NCBI GenBank assembly: GCA_020746875.1
Contig: JAGTJL010000031.1
Coordinates: 1 to 64,000 of the forward strand
Source: Rhexocercosporidium sp. MPI-PUGE-AT-0058
Lineage: Eukaryota; Ascomycota; Leotiomycetes; Helotiales
Direction: 5' to 3'
DNA length: 64,000 bases
Position 1 is the stretch's first letter; every line of letters starts with the position of its first letter. Below, in pieces: positions 1 to 12,400 of the stretch. The notes beneath the pieces are model-generated. The model worked only from the letters and a program-made list of their open reading frames with translations. It made no database searches and had not been told where the DNA came from. The translations under genes were made by a program, and so were the position numbers.

Positions 1-620
1 TTTATTAGCTCAACTGATCACTGACTTACTGACTTATTGGCCACCTTGTCTGTTTACTACGAGGTCCTTTCTATCCAAGCCAAACTCAAGCACGAACTTA
101 GCACATACTGGGCAAATCCAAGCAACGTCGTTGATCACAGCACTACTGCTCGGATACTCCCTTTCAGGAACCCCGAACATCCAAGAAAACCCCGGCATGG
201 AAGCCAATCCATGGCTCGTCCCCTCCCTGACAATGGAGTCCAGATCCGTAGCTCCTCCACGATCTACGAATTCTTCTCACAGGTTCAATTTGGGTTAAAT
301 TGCCTACGGAAAAGACCGCTAGAGGCGCTACACCGTAATACGGCAGTGAAAAGATCAACTCGCGATAACAGGCCTTAAGGTTTTCTAACCGACGACAATT
401 ACATCAAAGAGGAACGACCATCGAAGGGAAGTAAGTAGTGGAAGACCTGATACTAGCCAATTCTGGGGTCTCCAATTTGCGACTTAGTCAGCTTTCATTA
501 ATTCGTTAATTTCACTAAGATCTCTTAAAAAAACCCTCGCTTGTTCCTTCCCTCTGCCCTTCGCACTCCGACAACATCTCCACGGTATTTTGGTCCCCCG
601 AAACGACATCAAATTCCACC
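1..620. other. Intergenic, no gene recognised
   Basis: Ordinary base composition. The short open frames here have no recognisable domain and no good splice context. The right end is the 3' flank of the subtilisin-like gene on the minus strand. Confidence 0.5.
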
Positions 621-2170
621 TCATGGATTGATACAAATAGCGTATGCTGGAAGAGCATGGTTTGCTTGGGGATCCCATCCATACGGAGGAGAAAGGTAGA
701 AAGTCAGAATCTTGTTCCGAACAGTATAATGTCCAGCGATATTATCCTTTTTAATCGAATACGCCGCAACGCCTGCTACGAACGCAGAAGCCGGCACAGT
801 CCCACTCAAGAGCGCCGTCCCAGAAGTGCTTGATTTGGAAGCACTCAGGATCATGTCTCCAGGAGCACTAATATCTGCCCAGGAGCCCCAATTCGACCAC
901 CAAGGCTTGGTGAGATCACCAATTGTGGCGATGACGGAGATGGCTAATGTGGATGCTGGGGACATCTGCAGGACATCGACACCAACGTCACCACCTGGGA
1001 CGACGGTGGTCATACCATATGTTGAGTAAACTGATACAGTCGCATCGTTGAGTGCTTGGGAGAACCACTCCGCTACTGATATTTGCACAACTGATTTGGT
1101 GGCCACACCCTTGGCTTGAGCGTCCCCAATGACTATGTGCCATGTCAGATTTCAGGTAATTCCACGGATGGCAAAGCTTAGAAGAATATTACTAACCCCA
1201 GTGAAGACCCGATATGACCTGGGCAACTGTAGTGCCCCCGTACTTATCGAATACCTTCACAGCAACCGGAACTGCTTTCTTTGCAACGCCATAGGTCTTT
1301 CCGGCGATGACGCCGGCCGTGTGTGTGCCAGCTCCATATTCATCTGTATTTGGCGAACCAGCAACAAAGTTCGCTCCCCAGACTGCACGGCCACCAAATT
1401 CCTGAGAATGTTAGCGCAGTCAGATTATTGCGTCGAAGGACAGGCTTACGCTATGACCGGTCAAGATACCACTATCAACAACATAAACTCTAATCCCGCT
1501 GCCGGCAGAGCTATCATACTTGAACGTCGGCATGTCATAGATTTGACTGTCGTCGTCGCCAGTACAGTACGATAGCTTCGCCAATCCCCATGGAGCATTT
1601 GTTTGAGTGCTGATTGAGCGCTTCTCTAACGTCGGAGTGCCACGACGCTGTCGCAAAGTCGGGTCCGGCTCCATTATATCTTCTTTCATGGATTTTACGT
1701 CCCTACGACCTTGCTTTGCTGGTCCAGCAGCTGCAGGTGGCTTCCCCATCGTGGCATGGGCACCGTGCTTGATCTTTGCATCTGGCTCCACGTATGCAAC
1801 CTAGAACCGTCCTTGTCAGTGACCTCCGAACACTATTGAATGCACATTCACTCACCAGGGGACTTTTGATGATGGTATCCAAATCAGCAGGGTCTATCTC
1901 CACCGCGTACCCAGTGAAGCCTTTCGTAGCATTCCCGCTGCCAGTCGCAGGGATGTCAAATACTTGATGTACGCCAGCCTTGTTCTTGCCTTTTGCTTTG
2001 GCGTTGACATCACCTTGATGTTTGGTCCGCTGGGCCGCGTCTGCACTGGATTTATAGACGACAATGTATTGGTTGGGGATTACTTCTGCGGTCTTTGGAC
2101 GGGAGAGAACTGTGGCATCTGCTTGCACCAAGGCAAGCAGAGTCGTGACGAGAGCTATGGAGAGCTTCAT
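621..2170 (-). CDS. Secreted subtilisin-family (S8, proteinase K-like) protein, predicted catalytically dead
   Basis: Four exons by splice signals and frame: 2170-1856, 1800-1450, 1401-1197 and 1132-621, giving 460 aa. A signal peptide of about 18 residues is followed by an I9-type propeptide (NQYIVVYKS near residue 32, ending VAYVEPDAKI near 115), a basic linker, and an S8 domain starting at APWGLAKLSY. The Asp region is normal (VYVVDSGI, Asp214). The His motif, normally GHGTH, reads GAGTH, so Ala246 replaces the catalytic His. The Ser motif, normally GTSMA, reads GTVPA, so Val403 replaces the catalytic Ser. The oxyanion region, normally AGN, reads PGG. Intact frame, clean splice sites and a preserved fold core (GVIAGKTYGVAKKA, WADISAPG, FVAGVAAY) argue for a maintained pseudoenzyme rather than decay. 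A TATA-like CATAAAAAGG lies about 60 bp upstream. Its function is unknown; inhibitor, binding or decoy roles are speculation. Confidence 0.85.
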
Positions 2171-3032
2171 GATCGTGGATGTCTGGAAAGATAAAGATCT
2201 TCTGGAGCCAGAAGGTGGGAATCTTCCTTTTTATGCTCTTTTGAGCCCTCCATACTCGGTCGCTTCGTCCTCAATGCCCATTCCCCTCTTCTGGACTCAC
2301 TTTTTTCAGCTGAGAGTGATATCCTCCGAGCACCCGCATCTTCACTTTGAAGCCCTCAAAAGATTGGGGAGTGATGTGCTGTGACTTTCACTGGAAAGGT
2401 TCTGCCAAGCGCAATGTTTTCGTCACGTCGGTCTTAGAGTAGCATCTCCTTTGAGCAAGATGGCGGCGGCACTTGCCAAAAGCCAAGCCTTGCCAAGCGA
2501 AAAACAGCTCACATAGCCTCACTGCCTTATGGGAAAAAGCATGTCGTCGTCCTTGGCTTCGGAACGCCACAGCTTTTGTGCAACAAGACGGCGAATGCCG
2601 CGTTTATGAATTGCTCCTTGTCTCACATATCTCGAACATAGTGGAGCTCAACACAAATGCACCTCATCGGATATTGAAACAAAATCCCATAAGGGCGAAT
2701 CGTTGTGTGAAAGTGACAACCAGAATTCTTGGCCGCCGGGCGAGATGTGATGAGAACGCCTGTTTAATCCAGCCTTGTGATATTATCGGATCTGTGCAGT
2801 GAGCTCAATCCATAGATTTTGAGGCTGGAAACAAAAAGCTGGAATAAGCCTCAGTGGTGAATGGAATGAAGGGAGTACTGATATCGAGGGCAATCATCAG
2901 GAAACATCCAAGTTCAAATAAGAGGCATTTGCGGCCAAAATGTGCCACGAAGAGAACGACGTCAGGTCTTTGCACAAAAGGCTTCAGCATTTCCCATATC
3001 GAGTACGCTACGCAACTGAGCCTCTTTAGAAT
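2171..3032. other. Intergenic: subtilisin-like gene promoter side
   Basis: The interval between two minus-strand genes. It holds the upstream region of the subtilisin-like gene and the 3' flank of the acetylesterase-like pseudogene. No coding region recognised. Confidence 0.5.
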
Positions 3033-3720
3033 TTAGAAGCTCGGAATACCAGCAGCCTCCTGCTCACTCAAAGCGGCATCTACAACGAAAGGGGAGGGCG
3101 AGATGATATTCTTCGCCTTAATCAAATCGGCAACCATCCTCCCAAAGATGACTTTCCCATTCTCGTTCAGATGAGTGTAATCTTTCTCCTCGTAATTCAG
3201 TTTCATTGCAGCTGCCTTCCCAATTTTGTTGAGGTACGTGATGCTCGTCTGCAGCAATTCGATGAAAGGTTGATTAGTGGTTGCAGCGGCTTGTCGGACA
3301 TAGATTGCCCATGGCTCTAGTATGTCTTCGATAGTGCCGTTCTTGAAATAGTTCCTTCGCGAGAGCGGAGTGACAAGAATTGGGTGGCCTCCTGCTGTAA
3401 CGACGTCGTTTGCCATGCGCTTCAAGTTCGCGAGAAAGGTTGGTTTGTAAGTATCGTTGGGTTTCTAGAATGAAAAGTTCATTGATCACTTCCGGAGATT
3501 GACACAGGCGTGACTTACCTGATCATTGTGACCAAACTGAACGGTAACGTAAACGTTGGATTTGGCCTTGTTGCTCTCGACATATTTCAACGTGCTATCC
3601 AGGACAAATTGGATTTGTCACTGATGAACGAGCTTGTTGTCGCGCCCGAGTGGCCGAAATTGAGCAGCTGACGCCTGTTTGAAGAGTTTTCTGGCAAAAG
3701 TCATCGCCCCATCCTAGGAT
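3033..3720 (-). pseudogene. Rhamnogalacturonan acetylesterase-like (SGNH/GDSL, CE12-type) remnant
   Basis: Two intact 3' exons read well. One covers about 3599-3521 and ends in YVTVQFGHNDQ. A GT-AG intron of 58 bp follows (about 3463-3520), then the last exon, about 3462-3033, with KPNDTYKPTF, GGHPILVTPLSRR and the terminal Asp-x-x-His motif (DYTHLNENG). These are block III and V features of CE12-type SGNH esterases that remove acetyl groups from pectin. Upstream, fragments of the first part (GWGDDFC; NFGHSGATTSSF) are present but in different frames, with stops between them. The block I GDS motif carrying the nucleophile Ser and the signal peptide are not found. The gene is therefore 5'-truncated and frameshifted, ending a few hundred bases from the RIP-degraded repeat block. 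An undetected assembly error could mimic the frameshifts. Confidence 0.7.
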
Positions 3721-4030
3721 TTTCAGCGTTATTCCTCTGACATAACGTCTATGATTGTTTTTTTTTTACCTGCGCCTGAAGCTGTTGTGGAATCTCCTGC
3801 GAGTCAGAATGCAACGCCATTTGCTGGTGCGCAACTGACTGTAGTTACCACAAACATCAATCCAGAAGAATTCGAAACATTGAGAACTAACTTAACGATA
3901 GGACTTCTCTCCCTTACAAAGGCTCTTAAAGGCGCAATAAAACTGGAAGTATGGCCGGAGATATCTTTAAAGGCTTCTAGGAAATTTGTGAGACGCTTAA
4001 ATGGCAGGGTGGTACGTAAGCAGTAAGCTG
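3721..4030. other. Transition between pseudogene and AT-rich block
   Basis: The expected 5' end of the acetylesterase-like gene is not recognisable here. A 91-codon plus-strand open frame at 3751-4026 has no family resemblance and I do not count it as a gene. Base composition falls steeply after about 4030. Confidence 0.5.
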
Positions 4031-7000
4031 GGTAGTCACGGGCAGGTTCTCGCCTAATTGCTTAATTCTAAGTAATAAACTAATCGATGCCTTTCTAAAA
4101 CCTCCTTTTTTTGCTACGTTTTATATTCTCTAATATTATGCAAGGGCCACGAAAGCGTCCGTACTGAGCTTGGGCACGTATTAGCTATGCGTTCACGTGA
4201 TCTGGGTTTGTGTACGTTATATTTAATCAGAATATATGCATCTAGCCGAAGTAAGAGTTTAGTGCAGAATTACCGGAAATAAATAAGGCCGAATTATAAT
4301 ACCTAATATTATACGCAGACGGCTAGTCTTTCCTTAATTTATTATTGCGATTTATAATAAAAACTAAGCTTTAATCTAATTTAAACCAGTAAGGTACCTC
4401 TTCTTATAATATCTTAAAAGACTTATTAAAGCTCCGTCCTTACACAAAAGTACTTCTAGGTCCGATTCCGCTTAGTTGGCGTTATTTTTATTTTCTTTAA
4501 AATCTAGTAATTATAAATTAAATATAACACGATTATATTTCTAGTGTATAAACTAATCATAATAATCGTAATCTTGATAATAACGGACTAATATTTACCT
4601 TAAGCGGTGTAAATATTAATAAAGGTAGTAATAAGACCGGTAAGCGAGTAAAGTAGCCCAGGTCTTTAGATCATTTAATTAATACTTTATCTTTTGAGAT
4701 ATCTCGGGAAACTTATAAAAATATATTTCTAATTAGCTAAATAATATTATTCCGCCATTTATGTTATAATCAGCTTATCTTAATTATCCTAATAAGGCAG
4801 CAAGCTCCTGCGATCGCTAAAAGTCCTTTCTTAAGCGTATATTAAATAATCCTTCTACTAATACTACTTGCGAGAGTCTGCGAAGTTTTAAAAGAAGTAA
4901 AAGTCCCAGGAAATACGACATATTTAGCTAATATAAGCTATAAGAAGAATACGGCACTGATATTATGGTGGGGTTGACCTCAGAGGTCCATTTGTTACGT
5001 GATTGAGCTGCCTCTTACTGTATTTAAGATAGCTTTTAAGGCAATATCCTTTAAAGAAAACAACGATTTTTATTATTATAACTTTTCTTTTTTATTTAAA
5101 TTATATCTTTCTCTTTTTTTTAATAAATTATATACTTTAAATATATAATATCTTTAGCACTCATTAAGTAAGTATTTCCTACGTTTACCTTTTAATACTT
5201 GCTTTATTATTTTTTTATTATATATTTAGTATTTTCCCTTTTATATATTTTAGTAATTAACGCAAGGAGTAAGTAGAAAAGCTAAAGTAAGATACGTAAA
5301 AAAGCTTAAAAGCTTTTTATATTAATTATAAAGACCGAAACTAATAAGTGCTCGAACTAATATAAACTTATTCACTTAAAGATCTCTTAGCCTTTAAAAT
5401 AAAACTAAATACGGCACCTCGATAGTCTCTTATAATATAACGAGAAGTATAAAAAGTTTAAAGAGAAATTACTTACTTTTAATATAAAAGTACTTAAATT
5501 ACTAGAAAAGCTAACTTTAATACGTAAGTATTAATATAAAAAAAGTCGGACCGAAAATAGCCGGATTACGCTATTAAAAACGCCTTAATCGATATTAAAA
5601 TATATTTAATACTTCGGAAACGAGAAGTAAATTATTTAAAATAAATCCGGCAAATTTTAACGCTAATCGTACTTTTAATAAGCGTATTTATTATTCTTTT
5701 CTTTTTCTTTTTCTATTAAGAGCTTATTTTAAGTTAATAAGACAAAGCTTAATAAAAAAGTATATAAGGTTTTATTTTATACTTTTTTAATTAATTTCGA
5801 TCTTAAGTTATTTTACGCCGAGATTGACTTTAATAATAATAAAGCTTTAGTATTTAATAAGGTTTATTTACTTTACTTAAGTTTATACGTTTATTTATTA
5901 TAAGAATAAAAGACCTAGACTTCGGCGTTTTTTAGGCTTTACTACCTCAGGAGGAGCCTAAAGTTATAAGCTCTTTAACTTAACATTTTACTTATATATT
6001 TCTTTTGTTTTCTCGAGCTCGTACGTTCTCTTTTTTTAATATAAATATATTATATCTTTTACTCTTTTATTAATAATATTAAGCGCATTTGCATTTTAAT
6101 AAATCACTAATTTTATTAAAAAAAAAAAATTATATCTAAAAATAATATTAAAAATAACGCTTTAGTAATAACTCGAAGGGCAAAGAGCCTGAACGACTTA
6201 TTAATAACTTCTTTATAACCCGAGAAAGCTCTACGACCCCGATTATAAACTACTTTATTACTAAGACTAGCTTTATAAGCTCTTTTACCTTTATGCTTAC
6301 TAAGCTTTTAATAAAGCTTAATATTACTGGAATTACTAACTTTATTTTATTATAATTACCGGGAATACTTATAAATAATACTTTAATTATAAGTAAAAGA
6401 AAAAAGAGAAACAGAAATAGCAGTAACAACTTACGATAAAATATATTTAATTATAATTAAAGTAATAATTATTTAGAAAGCTTTAGTATAAGAACTTAAG
6501 CCGCATTTTAAGTTTTATTAACTTATATAATACTTATTTAACTTATATATTCTTAAGCTATATTATATTCGCCTCTGAAGTAAAGGAGACTTAATCCCGC
6601 TAATATAAGCTATATAATACTACTTTAAGCTTAAGTTACTTTTACTTAAGCTTTTTAATTAATACGACCTACGCTAAAATAATACAGACCTACTGAATCT
6701 TTTATATTATATAAAATAAACGAAGCTTTAAATAATTACTACTACGAATTTACTTTTAGTAATATAACGTTTTAATAGCTTATATCTTAAGCCGCACGAC
6801 TTATTACGGACTTTATTAAAGGATCTCTTTATTTTATAATAGCTTAAGCTATATTAACTTTAAGCACTTTTAGCTGCTTATATTTTAATAAAAATAATAA
6901 TATTAAATTCTTTAAGACCTTAAAATAGCTTTTTACGGCTTGAAGCATTATAAATAACGCCGAAAAGAAATAATACGTTATAAGTTATTATAATCTCGAA

Positions 7001-9235
7001 GTAGGCTAAAATATTAAATAACTCTCCGACTTCCTTAATAATATTTATTAAGAGTTAATTAAAGAAGTTATAAGAGAATACCGAACGTTCGACTTTAAAT
7101 AATATCGTTATATTCTTTAAAACTTAAAGAAAATATTTAATAATTTTAAATATATTATAAAAGATACTTTTAAATCTTAATTTTAATAATTCTTTCGAGC
7201 TTTTAGAAAAGTTAATCGAGCTTATATATAAAAGAAAATTATTATAAAATAGAAAATAATAATAAAGTTTTTAATAGCTTTACTTAAATACTTTAAGCGA
7301 AAAGCCGGAACTTTTATAAAAGATAATAATACTTTTAATACGGAAAAAATACGATTTTTAAATAAATATACGTTAAAATAAAAAACTTATTTTAAGTCGA
7401 GCGGGAAATTAATATTTTAATTAAAAAAGAAATATTATTTATATAAATTATTTAAGCCGATCGTCTTCGACTTTAGTCGAATAATAATAAAACTCCCTTT
7501 TTAGCGGCACCGTTCGGGGAGCTTAATTTTATAACTTACCTCGAGCTTATAAAATATAAAGATAATTCTTTAGCTTAGGAGATCGACGACGTTTTTAAAA
7601 AGAGTTCGGTGCTTTATTTTAAACCGAATTAAAAAAGGCATATTTAAGAAGAAGTTATTTTCATTATCGAGAAGCTAATTTATAATATTAATTAAATTAT
7701 AAAATAAAATATTAATACGATTACGAAAGAATTAAATAACTTACGTATATTATACGTTATTATAAAGAAAAAAAAAGAATTTAAAATTAATAATAAAAAT
7801 TAAAGCTTTATTTACTTATAAGTTAATTATATACCCCGAAAAAGCTAAGGTATTTTATTAAAATTCTAGAATAAGTTTTAAATATAATCGACGTTTTAAT
7901 ACAAAAGATAATATAAGCACCGGATGCTTTTTTTATTTTAATAAGCCGATTTCGGATATTAAATCTTAAGGATTTTATAAGTATTAAAATTAATATCACG
8001 AGTTTAAGAGATAATTTAATTTAAGAATTATTATAAAAATATTTATATTTATATTTATATAAGCTTTTAAAAAGAAAAAATAAAAGCTTAAGCGATTTAA
8101 TTTCTTTAAGATAAATTAAAAAAAGAAATCCTTATTTTATGAATAATTAATATAAAAAAAAACTTAAATTTAAGGCAAAAAGAAAAAGTAATTTTAAAAA
8201 AGCTTTAAAACGCTTAAAAAGCCTTTTTAATTTAATAAAATATTATATCGAAGTTAGCTTTAAAAGGATTAATATTAAAAGTAAGTTAAAAACATTAAGA
8301 TTATTTAAATATTCTCATTATCCCACTCTTTAATATAATAAGATTAATTAACGTTTAAAACGTACTTATTACCTTTAATTTAAAAAGAATAAATAATAGC
8401 TTTAAAATAGTATTTATAAAAATAAGATAATAAAATACAGCTGCTTTTGGAGCAGTAATAAAAGCCGAATTATATATAACCGGAATTTTATTTTAAGAAC
8501 GCCTTAAAGCTTAAGTTAATTATAAAAAACTAAAAGTTCGCGAAGAAGTTAAGAATACCGTTAGATTTTAAAAACTTATAAACGTAAATCTTTTAATTAA
8601 AATATTTAAAGTAAAACTTACTCAGATTATCGTAAAGAATAATAATAATAATATTATTTTTAAGAAATTAAAAAAAGTTACTTTAATTATAAGTCGAAAA
8701 GGACCGATTATTATTAAAATACGCTTTACGAAAATTATTTAAAAACGCGCTAAAAGCAACTTACTTATCGCCGTTAAAACGACTTCAGGCCGACTTCGCG
8801 TATATTAAGTGCTATTATAAAATAATTATACGTTAAATAATACGCTCGATAAGCTTTTTATTTAAAAAGAATTTTTTAAAAACTTAATCTTAAAGGAAAA
8901 CCTTATTTTAATCGACTTATTAAAAACGAGTCAACCGAAGATTATTAATTAAAAGATTTAAGATTAAATCACTATTATTAATATTAAGATTATAAAATAT
9001 ATAAAAGCTTTTTAAAACTGCGATTAAAAAAGGAATAATATTATATTTTAACGCCTTTTATTACTTTAAGTTAATACTTTAGACTTTATATTAAAAAAGC
9101 TACGAGTTTCGCAATAACTTAAACGTCTTTTCTTTAAATAAGAATAATAAGTTATTACTTATTTTATTATATCCTAAATTAAACTTACGCTTAAGCTTTA
9201 AGTTTAATAAAAGAAATAAAAATATTAAGTCTTTT
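4031..9235. repeat. RIP-degraded AT-rich repeat, left flank of nested retroelement
   Basis: No open frame of 60 codons or more exists here. The sequence is extremely rich in TpA. CpA and TpG are nearly absent while CpG is often kept, which is the expected result of RIP (C to T at CpA on both strands). I could not identify conserved domains. By position and orientation it is probably the 5' and gag-like part of the gypsy-type element that resumes at 15970, but a separate repeat family further left cannot be excluded. A short less-mutated patch lies at about 4965-5035. Confidence 0.75.
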
Positions 9236-9240
9236 TAATA
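9236..9240. repeat. Target-site duplication TAATA (left copy)
   Basis: The 5 bp directly before the 5' LTR. They are identical to the 5 bp directly after the 3' LTR at 15970-15974. A chance match is possible in such AT-rich sequence, but it falls exactly at both LTR ends. Confidence 0.7.
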
Positions 9241-9495
9241 TATTACGACTCCCTGAGCCTCGTATTCTAACCGAGCGAGCTCGGCATCGCTCGTAGCATT
9301 GCCTTAGCATAGTAATTATAGCGCTAGGCTTAGTCGGAAAAGGCTAAGGGGACCTTTTATATATTTATATTAAAGCTTCCTTTTATAAAGAGCTCTCTTT
9401 TTCTCTTTGTCTTTTCTTTTTAATTTTAAGCGTAACTTTAAGTTTAAATATAAAGCTATTTTTTATATTATATTAACTTTTAATTAGCCGTAATA
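9241..9495 (+). repeat. 5' LTR of the chromovirus-like element
   Basis: 255 bp, starting TATTACG and ending CGTAATA, a perfect 7-bp inverted end. The canonical TG...CA ends would become TA...TA by RIP. It aligns along its length with 15715-15969. Confidence 0.9.
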
Positions 9496-12400
9496 TAAGA
9501 AAAGACTAATAACCCCTTCGTTATAAAGCGTTATATTTTATTAAGTCTTACGCGTCACGTCTTCTTGCCCTTATAATAAGTTAACGACGGACCTTAATAC
9601 TTTAATTTATTTAATAAATAAGTACTTCTTTATTAATAATAAATTACTTTAAAAAAAACTAAAAAACCTCTTATTATTAACTTGCCTTATATAACTTAAC
9701 GCGCGCTATTCGACTTCGAACTTCGACTTCGACTTATATTTAATTAATAAATTAATTAATAACTTTAAACACTTCTTTACCTTATATTACTACTTCTTCC
9801 GACTTCTCCCCCCCGTCGGCAAAGCTTTAGAAAAAAAAGCGCCTTTTTACGGCTAAGTTTTACCGATATTCTTATTTCTTTAGTCGAAACTCTTATAAAG
9901 GAACTTAATAACTTCGAAGAACTTAATTTCGACTCGGAGAATAAACCTTAGAATTACTTCGACGCCTCGCTAAAGCTTACTGTTATTATAAAAGGCTTTA
10001 CCCCCGTTTAATAAGTAAAAGTAAATTAATTAATTAAAATCTTTATTAATTTTATTATTACTGCCGCTATTAAGTAAGCCTTCGACTAATATACTCTTAA
10101 TAATCTTCGCTAAAAGACTCGTACTTCTTCCCTTTAAAGCAATCAATCGGTACGTATTCTTATAGCGGACCTTTAGCCGACCACTAACTATTACTTATTA
10201 AAGCTAAATAATTTAGTTTAAGCTATAAAGCCTTTTAAAGTTAAGTACTCTTATATCCCTTTTAACGATTATAAAGATAATATCGAGTATAATACTTAAA
10301 AGATAAAAATAAAGTTATTTATAAAAAAATACTTAAGTAATTTTAAAAGTAAAATATTATAAGTTAAAGCTTACTTTCGATACACCGTTAGCGAAATAAA
10401 GACTATTATCTTTTAATATATAAATCCTAAATTTACCGGTACTTTTGAGACTATTGCCGACGTTTTAACGGCCTTAAATTAACGATTCTTTAATTATAAC
10501 CGAGTCTAAGCTATTAAGAGAATGTATAATTAGTTATTAATAAATAATATAACTTATAACGACTTCCGAATTAAATTCACCTTTTATATTATTACTAGTA
10601 AAATTACTCGTTTTCGTTAATTTAAAGACGTATATAAAAAGGTCTCTCCGGCCCTTAAGCGTATAATTTATATAAAAAAGTATAAAATAAACAAAAATTA
10701 TACGGCTTTTAACGAATTCTTAGTTATTATAAACCGGGAATCCCGTAATATTATATTAAAAAAAATTATAACGACTCGTAAGGCTTAAGCTAACGTTACT
10801 TTTAATAGCTATAATACGTATAATATTTTTAAAAAGAAAGGCTAACGTATAACTTCTTTTACGCCGGCTATAATAATATAAAGACTTTTAATATTAATTT
10901 ATAAATTATTATTAAAGATTCGCTCGCGCTCGCCATCCTCGGCTCCGTTTCTTCGCCGCCTTAAGTCTTTTATACCGCCCCTTACTCTTAAAGACGTCTC
11001 CTTCAATACTTACCTTTATTATAATAAGACTAGCTATTAGGCTAGCAACTACCTTAAGCGCTAAAAAGACTAAGCTCTTAATAAGTCAATTTCTAAGTTA
11101 ATCGTCGGTAAAGACTTAAAAACTAACGAGTTATTAAAAAACTCTTAAGCTATAATAAAGACTTACACCTCGGCGTAAGCTATAACTTATAAAAAGACTT
11201 AATATTTAATTTTTATACTTTTATTAAAAGACGATAATTCTTAATTAATATTAAATTAAGAAGGAATAAATTCTTTATTAAAATACTTATATATATTAAT
11301 AATAAAGTAAATATTTTCGGTATAATTAAAACCTCTCTTATATACCGGCTTGTTAAGTAATTTAATATTTCTTTTATAATACTCCCTTAGCTAATCGTCT
11401 TAATTAATTATAATAATAGAAAAGGCAAGCCAATTAATACGGCTATTTTACTTACTTTAATTATCGACCGCCGGCAAATCAACTTCTTTTTCTTAATAAC
11501 TAACTTAAGAAATACTAACGTCTTAATTAATTAGAAGTTCCTCGAGTATTACGACTTAAAGTAATTATATATTAAGAACCGTAACCGACTAAAATAGCCG
11601 TTAAATATACTCGTATAGCCGTAGTTTAATTAGCGAGTCTTTATTAATATTAATCGTTTTAATAAGTTAATCGTTAAGTCTTATTAACTTAATCTAAAAT
11701 AAAGGAACGCTTTCTTAAACTTAAATAATTATTACTAAAAGCAAGCTAAGATTGCGGCACTTAACGATTCCCTTAAGTTTAAGGTTTTTAAACGACTTAT
11801 AATTAACGTCTCGCCGACTCGACTTTTAAGTTTTATTAAAAAGGTTAAGAAGCGCTTATATATTGTAAAAGATTAATTAAACCCGTCGATATCCCGTAAT
11901 CTGGGATTATTACTTAAAGATAAAGGAGCCCGTGAAGCCCCCCGGGCAAAGTATTAACTTAAGGCGCTTATTATAAAGATTTTCTTAATATTAATAACGG
12001 TAATATTTACGACGTATTTTTAACTTAAAAAAGTTAAAAAAAATAAAGTAAAAACTTTTATAATATCGATATATAAAATCGACTAAAAGCTGACTCGCCG
12101 CCGATAAGAGGCCTTAAATTAGTTAAGTGTCGAGCTTATATTAATAAATAAAGACTTAACTTTAAAAGAAGCTTTAAAAGCTAAATACGCGTAAAATAAT
12201 AAATTAATAAATAAGAAGCTTTCGACAAAATATTAAGAGTATATTCTTCTTTTCTCCCGGCAAGCTTTCGACGAACTATTAACGTATCGCTAAGGCGTAA
12301 ACTATTAGATTAAGCTTATTAAAAAGAACGACTTATCTTTTGAACCTTTCTGGCGTATAATTAAAGAATAGTTATTAAAGACTAAATAGTATATTATTAA

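Noticed and set aside
621..2170. Subtilisin-like gene as a RIP-inactivated pseudogene
   Set aside because: The frame is open through four exons, composition is normal, and the catalytic changes are not C-to-T or G-to-A transitions.
3751..4026. 91-codon plus-strand open frame
   Set aside because: No family resemblance, located in the composition transition beside a minus-strand pseudogene, and no splice or start context.
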